Part shown: one piece after another, positions 45,185 to 53,893 of the stretch | Position numbering within the stretch: position 1 is the stretch's first letter | Layout: each line of letters opens with the position of its first letter | Source of the DNA: Tuwongella immobilis | GTDB lineage: Bacteria; Planctomycetota; Planctomycetia; Gemmatales; Gemmataceae | Length of the DNA: 64,000 nucleotides | Direction: 5' to 3' | NCBI RefSeq assembly: GCF_901538355.1 | Contig: NZ_LR593887.1 | Location: 2,456,920-2,520,919 of the forward strand | Made by a program: the position numbers and the translations under genes | The notes under the pieces: model-generated | What the model saw: the letters and a program-made list of their open reading frames with translations, nothing else | Told to the model about the DNA's origin: nothing | Databases searched by the model: none

Positions 45185-46084
45185 ATGCGAATGTCGACAC
45201 GTCGAGGATTCACGCTCATTGAACTCTTGGTGGTCATTGCCATCATTGCAATCCTGATCGGGCTATTGCTTCCGGCAGTGCAGAAAGTGCGCGAAGCGGC
45301 GGCCCGCATGAAGTGCCAAAACAATCTGAAGCAAATCGGCTTGGCACTGCACACCTTCCACGATCGCAGCAATTCGCTGCCAACCACGGAGTTTCACACG
45401 GGTGGCCCTCGGCCAGCACGGTGGGGATGGATTCCGAAGATCCTCGCCGATGTGGAACAATCGAATGTGCATCAGCAATTGAACTTCAATATCCAAGGCT
45501 GGGAAGGGAACAACTACAACCTTCTGAGAGGGAAGTTTAATCTGTTCGTTTGCCCATCAGATCCATTTGCGGATCAGACGCGAGAGGAAGAGGGGTTTGC
45601 CGCGCCGACTTGGGTGCTGTCGCAATCGGATTATGCCGGGGTCGCGGGGGATTATCGCAATAGCGGCGGGGTTGGTGTCGATCCGACATTCGGAAACACT
45701 GGGTATGGCGTGCAAAGTCGCGGGATGATGTCGCGCTGGGGCTGGTCGGCCCGCTTCGGCGATGTGACGGATGGCTTGTCCAACACGATGATGGTGGGCG
45801 AATGTGTTGGCGCGTTCTGCATCACCCAAAATTTGTTGTCGCAAAGTTGGGGCACGACGGCATATCCGATCAACTACATGAACCAATCGCTGGCGGCGAA
45901 TCTACCAACGCAGGCCAACCCGCGATGGGATGAATCGATCGGTTTTCGCAGTTTCCACACGGGTGGCGCGAACTTTGCGATGGGCGATGGGTCGGTGCGC
46001 TTTATTCGAGATTCGATTGATGGGGTGACGTACCGAGCATTGGCGACGCACGCGGGTGGCGAAGTGATTGCCAGCCTGGATTAA
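45185..46084 (+). CDS. DUF1559 protein with type IV prepilin-like N-terminus
   Basis: 299 residues from the ATG at 45185 with GGGAG upstream. [27 protein letters not shown] is a prepilin (class III) signal cut after Gly by a prepilin peptidase, giving an N-terminal helix for pseudopilin assembly. The DUF1559 body has [26 protein letters not shown] and, at the end, [17 protein letters not shown], the family's closing motif. The family has hundreds of copies in some planctomycetes; roles are unknown. A small lipoprotein gene follows after 49 bases, a common pairing. Confidence 0.95.
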   Translation: MRMSTRRGFTLIELLVVIAIIAILIGLLLPAVQKVREAAARMKCQNNLKQIGLALHTFHDRSNSLPTTEFHTGGPRPARWGWIPKILADVEQSNVHQQLNFNIQGWEGNNYNLLRGKFNLFVCPSDPFADQTREEEGFAAPTWVLSQSDYAGVAGDYRNSGGVGVDPTFGNTGYGVQSRGMMSRWGWSARFGDVTDGLSNTMMVGECVGAFCITQNLLSQSWGTTAYPINYMNQSLAANLPTQANPRWDESIGFRSFHTGGANFAMGDGSVRFIRDSIDGVTYRALATHAGGEVIASLD

Positions 46085-46133
46085 GTCGGGGATGGCAGAA
46101 AATCCGATCGCGATTCAATTCGGGAGAATGGGC

Positions 46134-46571
46134 ATGCACCGACTGGCAATCATTGGTCTGAGCTTGGTTTGTGTGGTGGGGATCGGCTGTTCGGATCGTC
46201 CACGAATGGGCAAGGTCAGCGGCACGGTCACGCTGGATGGCAAAGCCATTGAAACCGGAACTGTGACATTCGAGATGACCGGACAACGCCCCGGCACGGC
46301 ACGCATTGAAAATGGGAAGATTGTGGAAGCGATGACCTACGATCCCGGTGACGGGATTCCGGTCGGAGAGCATCGGCTGGCCGTTTCCGCAACGAAGACC
46401 GCCGCCGCGGCGACGAGTGCGAACCCCGGCGATTACAAAGCGACAGGGGCCAACTATATGGGTGGGGCATCGCTGGTGCCGAAGAAATATCTCGATCCAA
46501 CGACGTCGGGATTGACCGCGACGATTCAATCGGGCGAGAATGTGCTGAAGTTGGAATTGTTGTCGAAGTGA
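46134..46571 (+). CDS. Small lipoprotein with carboxypeptidase-regulatory-like fold
   Basis: 145 residues from the ATG at 46134 with GGGAG seven bases upstream. LSLVCVVGIGCSD is a lipoprotein signal with Cys+1. The body is a small beta-sandwich (GKVSGTVTLDGKAIETGTVTFE) as in planctomycete transthyretin-like lipoproteins that follow DUF1559 genes. It ends VLKLELLSK. Probably membrane-anchored and part of the same operon as the DUF1559 protein. Function unknown. Confidence 0.85.
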   Translation: MHRLAIIGLSLVCVVGIGCSDRPRMGKVSGTVTLDGKAIETGTVTFEMTGQRPGTARIENGKIVEAMTYDPGDGIPVGEHRLAVSATKTAAAATSANPGDYKATGANYMGGASLVPKKYLDPTTSGLTATIQSGENVLKLELLSK

Positions 46572-46586
46572 ATCGGCGCCCCCGCC

Positions 46587-46628
46587 AAAAAAATCGGCCC
46601 GGAGGCGCGTGAAGCACCATCCGGGCCG
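46587..46628 (-). terminator. Minus-strand intrinsic terminator
   Basis: CGGCCCGGA (46595-46603) and TCCGGGCCG (46620-46628) form a perfect 9-bp GC stem. On the minus strand it is followed by seven T (A-run 46587-46593). No recognised minus-strand gene precedes it, so it marks an unannotated transcript. It might also serve weakly for the lipoprotein gene. Confidence 0.6.
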
Positions 46629-46634
46629 TCCCCT

Positions 46635-46913
46635 TCACAACCCCCCATCGGCAGTGAATTGGTTCGGGAGCCGGACCGCAACTTCCGGCCCCCGATTCGT
46701 GGTTGCATCTCGATTGGGCAAGGGCAATCGCCACGGCTGGCCCCAGGGCGATTGTCGGTTGATTGAACGCCGAACTGGTTCAGGAGGGTGAACCAGCGTC
46801 GAATCCCGCAACGTTTCGACACCCCATCGAGTTGGAACCAAACGCGATTCTTCTCCGTGTCCCGCACAACCACCATCGAGGCGAAGGTCGTTATGCCATC
46901 GGGACTTGGGCAC
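46635..46913 (-). CDS. Possible short gene on the minus strand
   Basis: About 92 residues from a GTG at 46913, in a frame open from a TTG at 46967. The stop falls seven bases before the minus-strand terminator stem, and a promoter-like TTGACA-17-TATTTC lies at 46967-46939, so the geometry suits a small transcribed gene. There is no clear ribosome site, no recognised domain, and the composition (Arg/Pro-rich) is like a shadow frame. The transcript may instead be noncoding. Confidence 0.28.
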   Translation of the reverse strand: MPKSRWHNDLRLDGGCAGHGEESRLVPTRWGVETLRDSTLVHPPEPVRRSINRQSPWGQPWRLPLPNRDATTNRGPEVAVRLPNQFTADGGL

Positions 46914-46938
46914 CGGCGTTTGCTGCAACTGGGTCGGG

Positions 46939-46967
46939 GAAATAGGCCAAACCGAATTTCCTGTCAA
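46939..46967 (-). promoter_or_regulatory. Possible sigma-70 promoter, minus strand
   Basis: Reading the minus strand, TTGACA at 46967-46962 is an exact -35 consensus. Seventeen bases later TATTTC (46944-46939) matches only half of the -10 consensus. It would drive a transcript of roughly 345 bases ending at the terminator at 46587. Confidence 0.3.
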
Positions 46968-46979
46968 TTCCGGTTTTTT
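46949..46979 (+). terminator. Plus-strand intrinsic terminator, probably of the DUF1559-lipoprotein unit
   Basis: AAACCGAATT (46949-46958) pairs with AATTCCGGTTT (46966-46976) with one bulged C. A T-run extends to 46979. It is about 380 bases past the lipoprotein stop, the nearest plus-strand gene upstream. Confidence 0.45.
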
Positions 46980-47142
46980 GGACTGCGAAGCCGATTTTGC
47001 GAAAGCGTTGTTCCGTGGGGTGGATCGCGGTTTTTTCGCTTGAATGTGGTCGTGGCATCCGCGATCGTAAAGAGATCACGGATTGACGGATTCGCTCTCA
47101 CCCGCATCGGTCAATCAGGGTTTCGTTCTGAGGAGATGGATT

Positions 47143-50100
47143 GTGAATCGGAAATGGATCGCCAGCACGTTCGCAGTGCTGTTATTGGGAGTGGTACTGG
47201 GAGAGTCGGCTGGCTTGTTCAGCCAACCAGCCGCTCCAAAGCAGGCCGTGGCACCGAAATCAACTCCTCAGCCGAGTTGGATCTGGCTGGGCACCCCGAA
47301 AGATAATGACATTATTTATTTCGTCAAGACGTTCCAAGCCAACGGCGTGACGAAGGCCCAATTGCAAATCACCGCCGACAACGCGGTGAAAGCGTATCTG
47401 GATGGCACGGAAGTGGCCAGCGGCGATGATTGGTCGAGCCTGGTGACCAAAGATGTGACCGCCGTGTTCCAAAAGAGTCCCGGCGCGACCCACGTTCTGG
47501 CGGTGGAAGCCCGCAACGAAGGCGGCGCGGCGGCGATGATTGCCAAGTTGACCCTGCAAATGGGCACCAACACAACGGCGATCGTCTCGGATGCCTCGTG
47601 GGTGGCGAGTCGAGAATCGGCCAATGGTTGGAACAAGCCGGGCTTTGATGCCACTTCGTGGGCCAAGACATCCATCGTGGGCAAGCTCGGCGCCGGCCCG
47701 TGGACGTCGATCAACGCGCGGGCGTTCAATCGGCCTGGCAGCACCAGCACGGCGATGAATGCGGTCGATCCCAAGAAGTTGAAGGTCGCCAAGGATTTCC
47801 AAGTCGAGCTGCTCTATTCCGTCCCGAAAGATGTGGAGGGATCGTGGGTGAGCATGTGCACCGATCCCAAGGGGCGGCTAATCGTTTGCGATCAATACGG
47901 CGGCTTGTTCCGCGTCACGGTGCCGGCGATTGGCGGCAACGCCAGCGAAACCAAAGTCGAGAAGATCCCGGTCAATCTGGGCGAAGCGCAGGGGCTGCTC
48001 TGGGCGTTCGATCGACTGTATGTCGTCGTCAACGGCGCGGGCAAGTTCCAAAGCGGTCTCTATCAAGTGACCGACACGAACAATGACGATGTGCTGGACG
48101 ACGTGAAAATGCTCCGCAAGCTCATCGGCGGTGGCGAACACGGGCCGCACGCGGTGATGCTGACGCCGGATGGCAAGAATCTGGTGGTAGTCTGCGGCAA
48201 CGCGACGAAGATGACCGAAATCGTCGATTCGCGCGTGCCGTTGATCTGGGGCGAAGACCATCTGCTGCCGCGGATGCCGGACGGTCGTGGGTTCATGGTC
48301 GGAGTGCCGCCGCCGGGTGGCTGCATCTACCAACTCGATCGCGATGGTAAGGAATGGACGCTGCTGAGCATGGGCTACCGCAATCAATACGATGCGGCGT
48401 TCAACAAGTATGGCGATCTGTTTACGTATGATGCCGACATGGAATGGGATATGAACACGCCGTGGTATCGTCCCACGCGGGTTTGTATGTCGGCCAGCGG
48501 CGCGGAATTCGGCTGGCGAAACGGGGCTGGCAAGTGGCCCGCTCACTATCCGGATAGCCTGCCGGCGATCGTGAACATTGGCCCGGGTTCGCCCACCGGC
48601 GTGACCTTCGGTTATGGCGCGAAGTTCCCGGCCAAGTATCAAGATGCCTTCTTCATCTGCGATTGGAGCTACGGGAAGCTGTATGCGGTGCATATGTCCC
48701 CGGATGGCAGCGCCTATTCCGGAGCGTTGGAAGAATTCGTGACCGGCACGCCGCTGCCGCTGACCGATTTGGTGGTGAATCCGAAGGATGGCGCGCTGTA
48801 CTTCGCGGTGGGTGGTCGTCGGACTTCGTCGGCGTTGTATCGCGTCACCTATGTGGGCAACGAGTCGACGGAACCGGTGAAGGTGGATGAAGCCGGTGCC
48901 GAACAACGGGCGATTCGTCGCTCGTTGGAAGCCAATCACAAGAAGTTGGCCGATCCCAAGGCTGCCATCGACCAAGCGTGGAAGTATCTCGGCTCATCGG
49001 ATCGCTATCTGCGTTGGGCCGCTCGGGTGGTGCTGGAGCATCAAGACGTTGCCGCGTGGCAAGATCGTGCGTTGTCCGAAACCGATCCGATTGCGGCCAC
49101 GACGGCGCTGCTGGCGCTCTGTCGCAAGGGGACTCCGGATCTGCAAGCGAAGACGCTCGCCGCACTGGATGCGATTTCCTGGTCGAAGTTGGACGAATCG
49201 CAACAAACCGATCTGGCTCGCGTCTATCAGATTGCGTTGATTCGTCTGGGCAAGCTGGATGATTCCGCTCGCACGAAGCTGATCGCCAAGTTGGACGGCA
49301 TTTATCCGACCAAGAAGCGGTTGGTGGATGTCGAACTGGCGAATTTGATGGTCTTCCTGCAAGCGCCGACGGCGGCGGCCAAGACGGTGGCCCTGCTCAA
49401 CGACGCTCCTACGCAAGAGGAACAGATTGATCTGGCGCGGGCACTGCGGGTGTTGAAGGCCGGGTGGACCCCCGCCTTGCGAACGCAGTATTTCAGTTGG
49501 TTCCTGAAGGCCAGCACCTTCAAGGGCGGCAACAGCTTCGGCGGCTTCATGGCCAACATCAAACGCGATGCCATCGAAACGCTTTCCGCGGAAGAAAAGG
49601 TCGCGCTCAAGCCGTTGATCGATGCCCAAGTCGGTGGCGTCGCTACCATCACCAAGGTGCCGCCGCGAGCCAAGGTGAAGGAATGGACCATGAACGACTT
49701 GGCCGACAAAGTCGCCGGTGGCTTGAAAGGCCGCGATTTCGACAAGGGCCGCAAACTGTTCGGCGAAGCGAATTGCTTTGCCTGCCATCGCTACTCCGAT
49801 GAAGGCGGCGCGCAAGGGCCGGACCTCACCGGGGTGGCTGGTCGCTTCGGGCCGAAAGACCTGTTGGAATCGATCCTCGACCCCAACAAGGAAATTTCGG
49901 ATCAGTATGCCGCCGTCGAAATCACGACCGACGATGACCGTCTGATCATTGGCCGGATCATCAACCTTTCGGGCGATGGAATCATCCTGAACACGAACAT
50001 GCTCGACCCCAACTCGCAAACGACCGTCGATCGCAAGCGAGTGGAAAGCATGGCGTTGTCCAAGGTGTCGATGATGCCCAAGGGATTGCTCGACACGCTC

Positions 50101-50178
50101 AACGAGGACGAAATCATGGACCTGCTGGCGTATCTGCTGTCGCGTGGCGATCGCAAGTCGCCGATGTTCCAAAAGTAA
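47143..50178 (+). CDS. PVC-type propeller protein with C-terminal haem-binding cytochrome c domain
   Basis: 1011 residues from a GTG at 47143 with AGGAG seven bases upstream. A signal peptide (WIASTFAVLLLGVVLG) exports it. Residues about 45-200 form a jelly-roll part with PA14/LamG-like character. A beta-propeller follows (VSMCTDPKGRLIVCDQYGGLFRV, GGEHGPHAVMLTPDGKNLVVVCGN, PTGVTFGYGAKFPAKYQDAFFICDW), then a HEAT-like helical segment. The C-terminal cytochrome c domain has CFACHRYSDEGGAQGPDLTGV as haem site and a distal Met near MMPKGLLDTL. This layout is widespread in planctomycetes, often called a membrane-bound dehydrogenase domain. The substrate is unknown; a role in sugar or polymer oxidation is inferred. 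Confidence 0.9.
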   Translation: MNRKWIASTFAVLLLGVVLGESAGLFSQPAAPKQAVAPKSTPQPSWIWLGTPKDNDIIYFVKTFQANGVTKAQLQITADNAVKAYLDGTEVASGDDWSSLVTKDVTAVFQKSPGATHVLAVEARNEGGAAAMIAKLTLQMGTNTTAIVSDASWVASRESANGWNKPGFDATSWAKTSIVGKLGAGPWTSINARAFNRPGSTSTAMNAVDPKKLKVAKDFQVELLYSVPKDVEGSWVSMCTDPKGRLIVCDQYGGLFRVTVPAIGGNASETKVEKIPVNLGEAQGLLWAFDRLYVVVNGAGKFQSGLYQVTDTNNDDVLDDVKMLRKLIGGGEHGPHAVMLTPDGKNLVVVCGNATKMTEIVDSRVPLIWGEDHLLPRMPDGRGFMVGVPPPGGCIYQLDRDGKEWTLLSMGYRNQYDAAFNKYGDLFTYDADMEWDMNTPWYRPTRVCMSASGAEFGWRNGAGKWPAHYPDSLPAIVNIGPGSPTGVTFGYGAKFPAKYQDAFFICDWSYGKLYAVHMSPDGSAYSGALEEFVTGTPLPLTDLVVNPKDGALYFAVGGRRTSSALYRVTYVGNESTEPVKVDEAGAEQRAIRRSLEANHKKLADPKAAIDQAWKYLGSSDRYLRWAARVVLEHQDVAAWQDRALSETDPIAATTALLALCRKGTPDLQAKTLAALDAISWSKLDESQQTDLARVYQIALIRLGKLDDSARTKLIAKLDGIYPTKKRLVDVELANLMVFLQAPTAAAKTVALLNDAPTQEEQIDLARALRVLKAGWTPALRTQYFSWFLKASTFKGGNSFGGFMANIKRDAIETLSAEEKVALKPLIDAQVGGVATITKVPPRAKVKEWTMNDLADKVAGGLKGRDFDKGRKLFGEANCFACHRYSDEGGAQGPDLTGVAGRFGPKDLLESILDPNKEISDQYAAVEITTDDDRLIIGRIINLSGDGIILNTNMLDPNSQTTVDRKRVESMALSKVSMMPKGLLDTLNEDEIMDLLAYLLSRGDRKSPMFQK

Positions 50179-50209
50179 GGTTCGTTTGACGGAGTTGGAT
50201 CGATTCGCA

Positions 50210-50250
50210 GATCCTCGGTTTCGGTCGTTTCGACGACTGGGCCGAGGATC
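50210..50250 (+). terminator. Hairpin with TTCG tetraloop after the cytochrome gene
   Basis: GATCCTCGG (50210-50218) pairs with CCGAGGATC (50242-50250). Inside it GTCGT-TTCG-ACGAC forms a stem closed by the very stable UUCG loop. There is no T-run, so a Rho-assisted or RNA-stabilising role is possible. Confidence 0.4.
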
Positions 50251-50349
50251 TCGCGGTTTCTGAGGCTTTCCGGTTGCCTTCGCCGAATTCCTGAAGACAA
50301 TACCCCTACGTTGATCGAATTGAGGCTCTCGTTTTCGGTAGGACGGATC

Positions 50350-51102
50350 ATGAACCAGGTCGATTTGAAGGGTCGCGTGGCGATTGTCACGGGTGGGGCA
50401 CGCGGGATTGGCTACGCCATTTTGCAACGGCTGATGGCTTCGGGTGCCAAAGGGGTCATCTGGGACCGCGACGCCACGGCAATTGCCTCGGCCACAGCAT
50501 CGCTCTCCAGCCTGGGCGAAGTCCATGGCGTGGAAGTGGACATCACCAGCGCCGACAGCGTGGGCGAAGCCGTGAAATCGACCTTGGGCCGATTCGGCAC
50601 CATCGACATTCTCGTCAACAATGCGGGCATCGCCGGTGCGAACAAGAAGGCCTGGGAATACACCCCCGAAGAATGGCGCTTGGTGATTGATATCGATCTG
50701 ACGGGCGTGTTTCTGTGCTGCCGCGCGGTGGTGCCGGTGATGCTCGAAAAGCAATACGGCCGCATCGTCAACATCGCCTCGGTTGCGGGCAAAGAAGGCA
50801 ATCCCAATGCCTCGCACTATTCGGCAGCCAAGGCGGGGGTGATCGGCTTCACCAAGTCGCTGGGCAAAGAACTGGCCACCTCGGGCGTGATCGTCAATGC
50901 CGTGACCCCGGCGGTGATCGAAACCGACATTCTCAAGCAACTCACGCAAGCCCACATCGACTACATGCTGTCGAAGATTCCGATGGGCCGCTTCGGCAAG
51001 ACCAACGAAGCTGCCGCGATGGTGGCGTGGCTTTCGAGCGAAGATTGCAGCTTCACCACGGCGAGCGTGTTTGACCTGTCCGGTGGCCGCGCAACCTATT
51101 GA
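50350..51102 (+). CDS. Short-chain dehydrogenase/reductase (FabG-like)
   Basis: 250 residues from the ATG at 50350. Classical SDR: cofactor motif TGGARGIG (about 14-21), NNAG, catalytic Ser in NIASVAG and YSAAK for Tyr and Lys, and a C-terminus FDLSGGRATY. The acidic residue in IWDRD after strand 2 favours NAD over NADP. The ending resembles sugar-acid dehydrogenases such as those for 3-deoxy-sugar acids, but 3-oxoacyl-ACP reductase cannot be excluded. It stands alone downstream of the cytochrome gene. Cytoplasmic. Confidence 0.92.
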   Translation: MNQVDLKGRVAIVTGGARGIGYAILQRLMASGAKGVIWDRDATAIASATASLSSLGEVHGVEVDITSADSVGEAVKSTLGRFGTIDILVNNAGIAGANKKAWEYTPEEWRLVIDIDLTGVFLCCRAVVPVMLEKQYGRIVNIASVAGKEGNPNASHYSAAKAGVIGFTKSLGKELATSGVIVNAVTPAVIETDILKQLTQAHIDYMLSKIPMGRFGKTNEAAAMVAWLSSEDCSFTTASVFDLSGGRATY

Positions 51103-51125
51103 TCGGCGTGAATGGATTAACAACG

Positions 51126-51166
51126 ATCCCCACATCGAACATTCTTGCGAATGGTGATGTGGGGAT
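51126..51166. terminator. Bidirectional hairpin in the convergent SDR/VWA gap
   Basis: ATCCCCACATC (51126-51136) and GATGTGGGGAT (51156-51166) form a perfect 11-bp stem. CATTC and GAATG pair again inside the loop. Neither side has a strong T-run. Its position between two convergent stops fits shared termination. Confidence 0.45.
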
Positions 51167-51195
51167 TCGCGTTGACGGTCTTCGCCTGGAGGGAA

Positions 51196-52440
51196 TTATT
51201 TCTTCGGTTCGCCGAAATCGAAGTCATTCCCGCTCTTATCGTCGGTGTCCAAGTCGAAATCCAACCCCGACATGTCGCCCAGATCTTCGCCCGATTCTTT
51301 CTTGGATCCTTTGGCCAATTGATCGGCCACATCGAGGTTGCGCTTGCCTTCCTTGATCGGCTTGGCCGCAGGAGCAGCGGGCGGCGGAGTGGCAGCGGGT
51401 GGCGCGGCTGGGTCCATCTCGAGCCGGATTCCATCATCGGGTTCTGTCGCGGGCTCCGTCGCGGGCGCGGGGGCCGTTGTCGTGCTCACCGTTTGAATGG
51501 CGGCTTTGCCGAACGTCGTTTCCGGGACCGTCGCGGTTTCGCTAAGCCCTTGATGGATCTGGCCTTGGGGCAGTTCCAGCGTGAAATACGGCGTGCCAGT
51601 CGGCACATCGAATTCGAGCATGGCTGGAACGCCGGTCGGGAACTCGCGGACGACCTCGCCATTGGGCAGTCGCACGCGGCCAGTCGGGGCGATTCGCGCA
51701 TTGCGATCGACGACTTCGGCAAAGATTTGTTCCAGCACCCGCAGTTCTCGGGCCAATTTGTGATCCCACAAATCGATATTCGTGCCCGTGTCGAGGTCGT
51801 CGAGTTCGGACATTTGCCGTTCGTTGACGGAATCGCCTAATCCCACCAGCACCAATTTCAAGGGCTTGCGGCGACCTGCGGCGATGTCGCGGGCCAACTG
51901 CCGGGTGTAGGCTTTGACTTCGTCCAGATCGTGAAGTTCGCCATCGGTCAGAAAGACGTAGAACCCCCACGGGGCATCGGCGAATCGTTCGACGAAGTAG
52001 CGAACCGCCGGGAGCAACTGCGTGCCTGTGCCGAAATTTTTCGGCGGTCCAAACAGGTGCGATTCCGCTTGGGCGGCGGTCAAATCGCCGATTTCTTCGA
52101 TCTGGCTTCCCGCCGGACCAGTCGCCCAGTAGATGCAGGTGGTGCCTTGATCGGCGTCAATCTTGCGGGCCAAATACGCGCAAATCCTTTGTGCAACGGG
52201 AGATAGCTCGTTCGGCGTGCTTGGCCGATTGGCGCGAAAAATCGCCGACACGGAGATGCCGCCCCCGCCGCCCCCGTACAGGGCACTCATCGACCCGGAG
52301 CCATCGAGCGCAATGCCGGTCTGTGCCCCTTCTCGGTGGGGTTCCATCAGCACGGTCGCTCGGACTGCCGTTTGACCGGGTCGGCCAGGATTGACGTTCA
52401 CTTCGCCAAAGGGATCAACGACTCGTTTTAGCTGTGCCAT
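51196..52440 (-). CDS. Soluble VWA-domain protein with acidic tail
   Basis: 414 residues. The VWA domain occupies most of the first 240 residues. Its MIDAS is intact (ALDGSGSM, then GTGTQLLPAV and FLTDGELHD), in the style of TerY/TerF-like VWA proteins. There is no signal peptide or membrane helix, so it should be cytoplasmic. A beta-rich segment follows (about 250-310), then a Pro/Ala-rich linker and a strongly acidic C-terminus (DLDFDLDTDD, DFDFGEPKK). VWA proteins of this kind bind partners in a metal-dependent way, often with a MoxR or kinase partner. None is adjacent here. The function is unknown. Confidence 0.8.
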   Translation of the reverse strand: MAQLKRVVDPFGEVNVNPGRPGQTAVRATVLMEPHREGAQTGIALDGSGSMSALYGGGGGGISVSAIFRANRPSTPNELSPVAQRICAYLARKIDADQGTTCIYWATGPAGSQIEEIGDLTAAQAESHLFGPPKNFGTGTQLLPAVRYFVERFADAPWGFYVFLTDGELHDLDEVKAYTRQLARDIAAGRRKPLKLVLVGLGDSVNERQMSELDDLDTGTNIDLWDHKLARELRVLEQIFAEVVDRNARIAPTGRVRLPNGEVVREFPTGVPAMLEFDVPTGTPYFTLELPQGQIHQGLSETATVPETTFGKAAIQTVSTTTAPAPATEPATEPDDGIRLEMDPAAPPAATPPPAAPAAKPIKEGKRNLDVADQLAKGSKKESGEDLGDMSGLDFDLDTDDKSGNDFDFGEPKK

Positions 52441-52563
52441 CGTGCTACCCCATCAATGGAATGGAACCGTTGCATCATTCTATTGTTCGGGGAAGGTCAC
52501 GAGAAATTGCCGCGAAAAATTAGGATTCCGCGGCATCGCACAATCGCCGACAATGGGCGAGTC

Positions 52564-53700
52564 TCACAATCGAGACTTCCAAAATTCCTCCGCAAACCCA
52601 AACGACAGTGTCATGCCCGCTCCACCGAGCGCATTCACAACATCCACGCGGGGATGGGGTTGCGCCTGCACAATGATCTGATTCGGATGCTTGGCGTAAA
52701 TCCCGTGCCAACGTCCGGAAATGGTCCAATCTGGCAGTTCCACCATGCGACGCAGATAGCTCAGCACCATCTCATCAATCTCGGGCTTATCCCACGGTTG
52801 AATATCGTCATCATATTCGTGCGAATCGCCAATTACGACTTCATCCAAACCATTCTGCGACGCCATGACATGAATACCATAGCGCAGATAGTCGGCATAT
52901 TGTGCGTGCATGCGGTTCTTGAGCGTCGGCAGTGTGGCACAGTCGCGGAACGCTGCATAGTGCAACAGCGTTAAGCCGCCGGCGAGCATGGTGCCGATGC
53001 GAAATTGTCGCTGCGGTCGAGTGCGAAGCATTTGCAGCTTGCAGCGACGAATCCCGGATTGCGCGAAAAGCGCGGGATACAACGACTCGAAATCGGCTCC
53101 CGTGCAGACAACCGCACGCTCGACTTCCCAAACTGCGCCTGTCGCTGTGGTAATGTGCGGCATGGTGATGTCGGTTACTGCGACGCCGTATTGAATGTTC
53201 ACGCGATGTTTCTCGCGGAGCATGCGCGGTAATTCGGCGATGGCCTGGCGCGGATCAACGCAGATTTCCGTACCCGAAAACAGGCCGCCGCGAAGCTGGT
53301 GACGTTGCACTGCCGGGTATTTTTGCTGGATTTCCGTCGGACTCATCAGCCGCACATCCAGCCCATCGTCACGATACCGGCTGACAAATTCTTCCATCAC
53401 CGCCCATTCATCATCGGCGTAGGCCAAGTGCAGCGAGCCGCATGGATCGTGCCACAGGTTGCCATCGCGAATCGCTCGGAGCCACCGCGCGCGGCTCCGC
53501 ATGGCACGATGGTACGCTTCGCCAGGCATCTGACCAATGGGCCAAATCATGCCGAAATTCCGGATCGAAGCCCCTTGCGCTTGCGGACTGCGTTCCAGCA
53601 CGACAACGGATTTCCCCTGTTCGGCGGCGATCCAGGCATGCGCTAAGCCGACGATTCCAGCCCCAATGATGGCAACATCTGCCCGCTGTGTGCTACTCAC
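52564..53700 (-). CDS. FAD-dependent oxidoreductase, TIGR03364-like
   Basis: 378 residues. The N-terminus is a Rossmann FAD site (DVAIIGAGIVGLAHAWIAAEQG with GxGxxG) followed by VVVLERSPQAQGASIRNFGMIWPIGQ, the region typical of TIGR03364. It ends with a second cofactor strand and GGAGMTLSFGFAEEFW. The fold is of the DAO/glycine-oxidase type, and TIGR03364 members are known from aminoethylphosphonate-use gene clusters, where they oxidise the amine. No other phosphonate gene lies here. Start: GTG at 53700 with GGGAGAG upstream. Cytoplasmic. Confidence 0.88.
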   Translation of the reverse strand: MSSTQRADVAIIGAGIVGLAHAWIAAEQGKSVVVLERSPQAQGASIRNFGMIWPIGQMPGEAYHRAMRSRARWLRAIRDGNLWHDPCGSLHLAYADDEWAVMEEFVSRYRDDGLDVRLMSPTEIQQKYPAVQRHQLRGGLFSGTEICVDPRQAIAELPRMLREKHRVNIQYGVAVTDITMPHITTATGAVWEVERAVVCTGADFESLYPALFAQSGIRRCKLQMLRTRPQRQFRIGTMLAGGLTLLHYAAFRDCATLPTLKNRMHAQYADYLRYGIHVMASQNGLDEVVIGDSHEYDDDIQPWDKPEIDEMVLSYLRRMVELPDWTISGRWHGIYAKHPNQIIVQAQPHPRVDVVNALGGAGMTLSFGFAEEFWKSRL

Positions 53701-53893
53701 TGTTTACTCTCCCAAGAAATCTGTCTACGAAATAGTCTTGCATGTCCTGCGCGGTTCGGCAATCCTAGACAGGAAATCAGGGCGTTCTTCATCGAACTTT
53801 CTCCATGAAATGCCTGATTCGTTTGTGATCGGTTGCTAAACTGTTCGCATTGGCCAAACGCGTAACGATCTGAATATTCGGATGAGGTGCTGG

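Larger units (their letters stand above)
46572..47142. other. 571-base region with opposed terminators, between lipoprotein and cytochrome genes
   Basis: This is the longest stretch without a firm gene. It holds a minus-strand terminator (46587-46628), a perfect hairpin CTGGTTCA-GGAGGG-TGAACCAG (46775-46796), a plus-strand terminator (46949-46979) and a possible minus-strand promoter overlapping it. A weak open frame on the minus strand fits between them. The cytochrome promoter should lie in 46980-47142. Confidence 0.5.
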
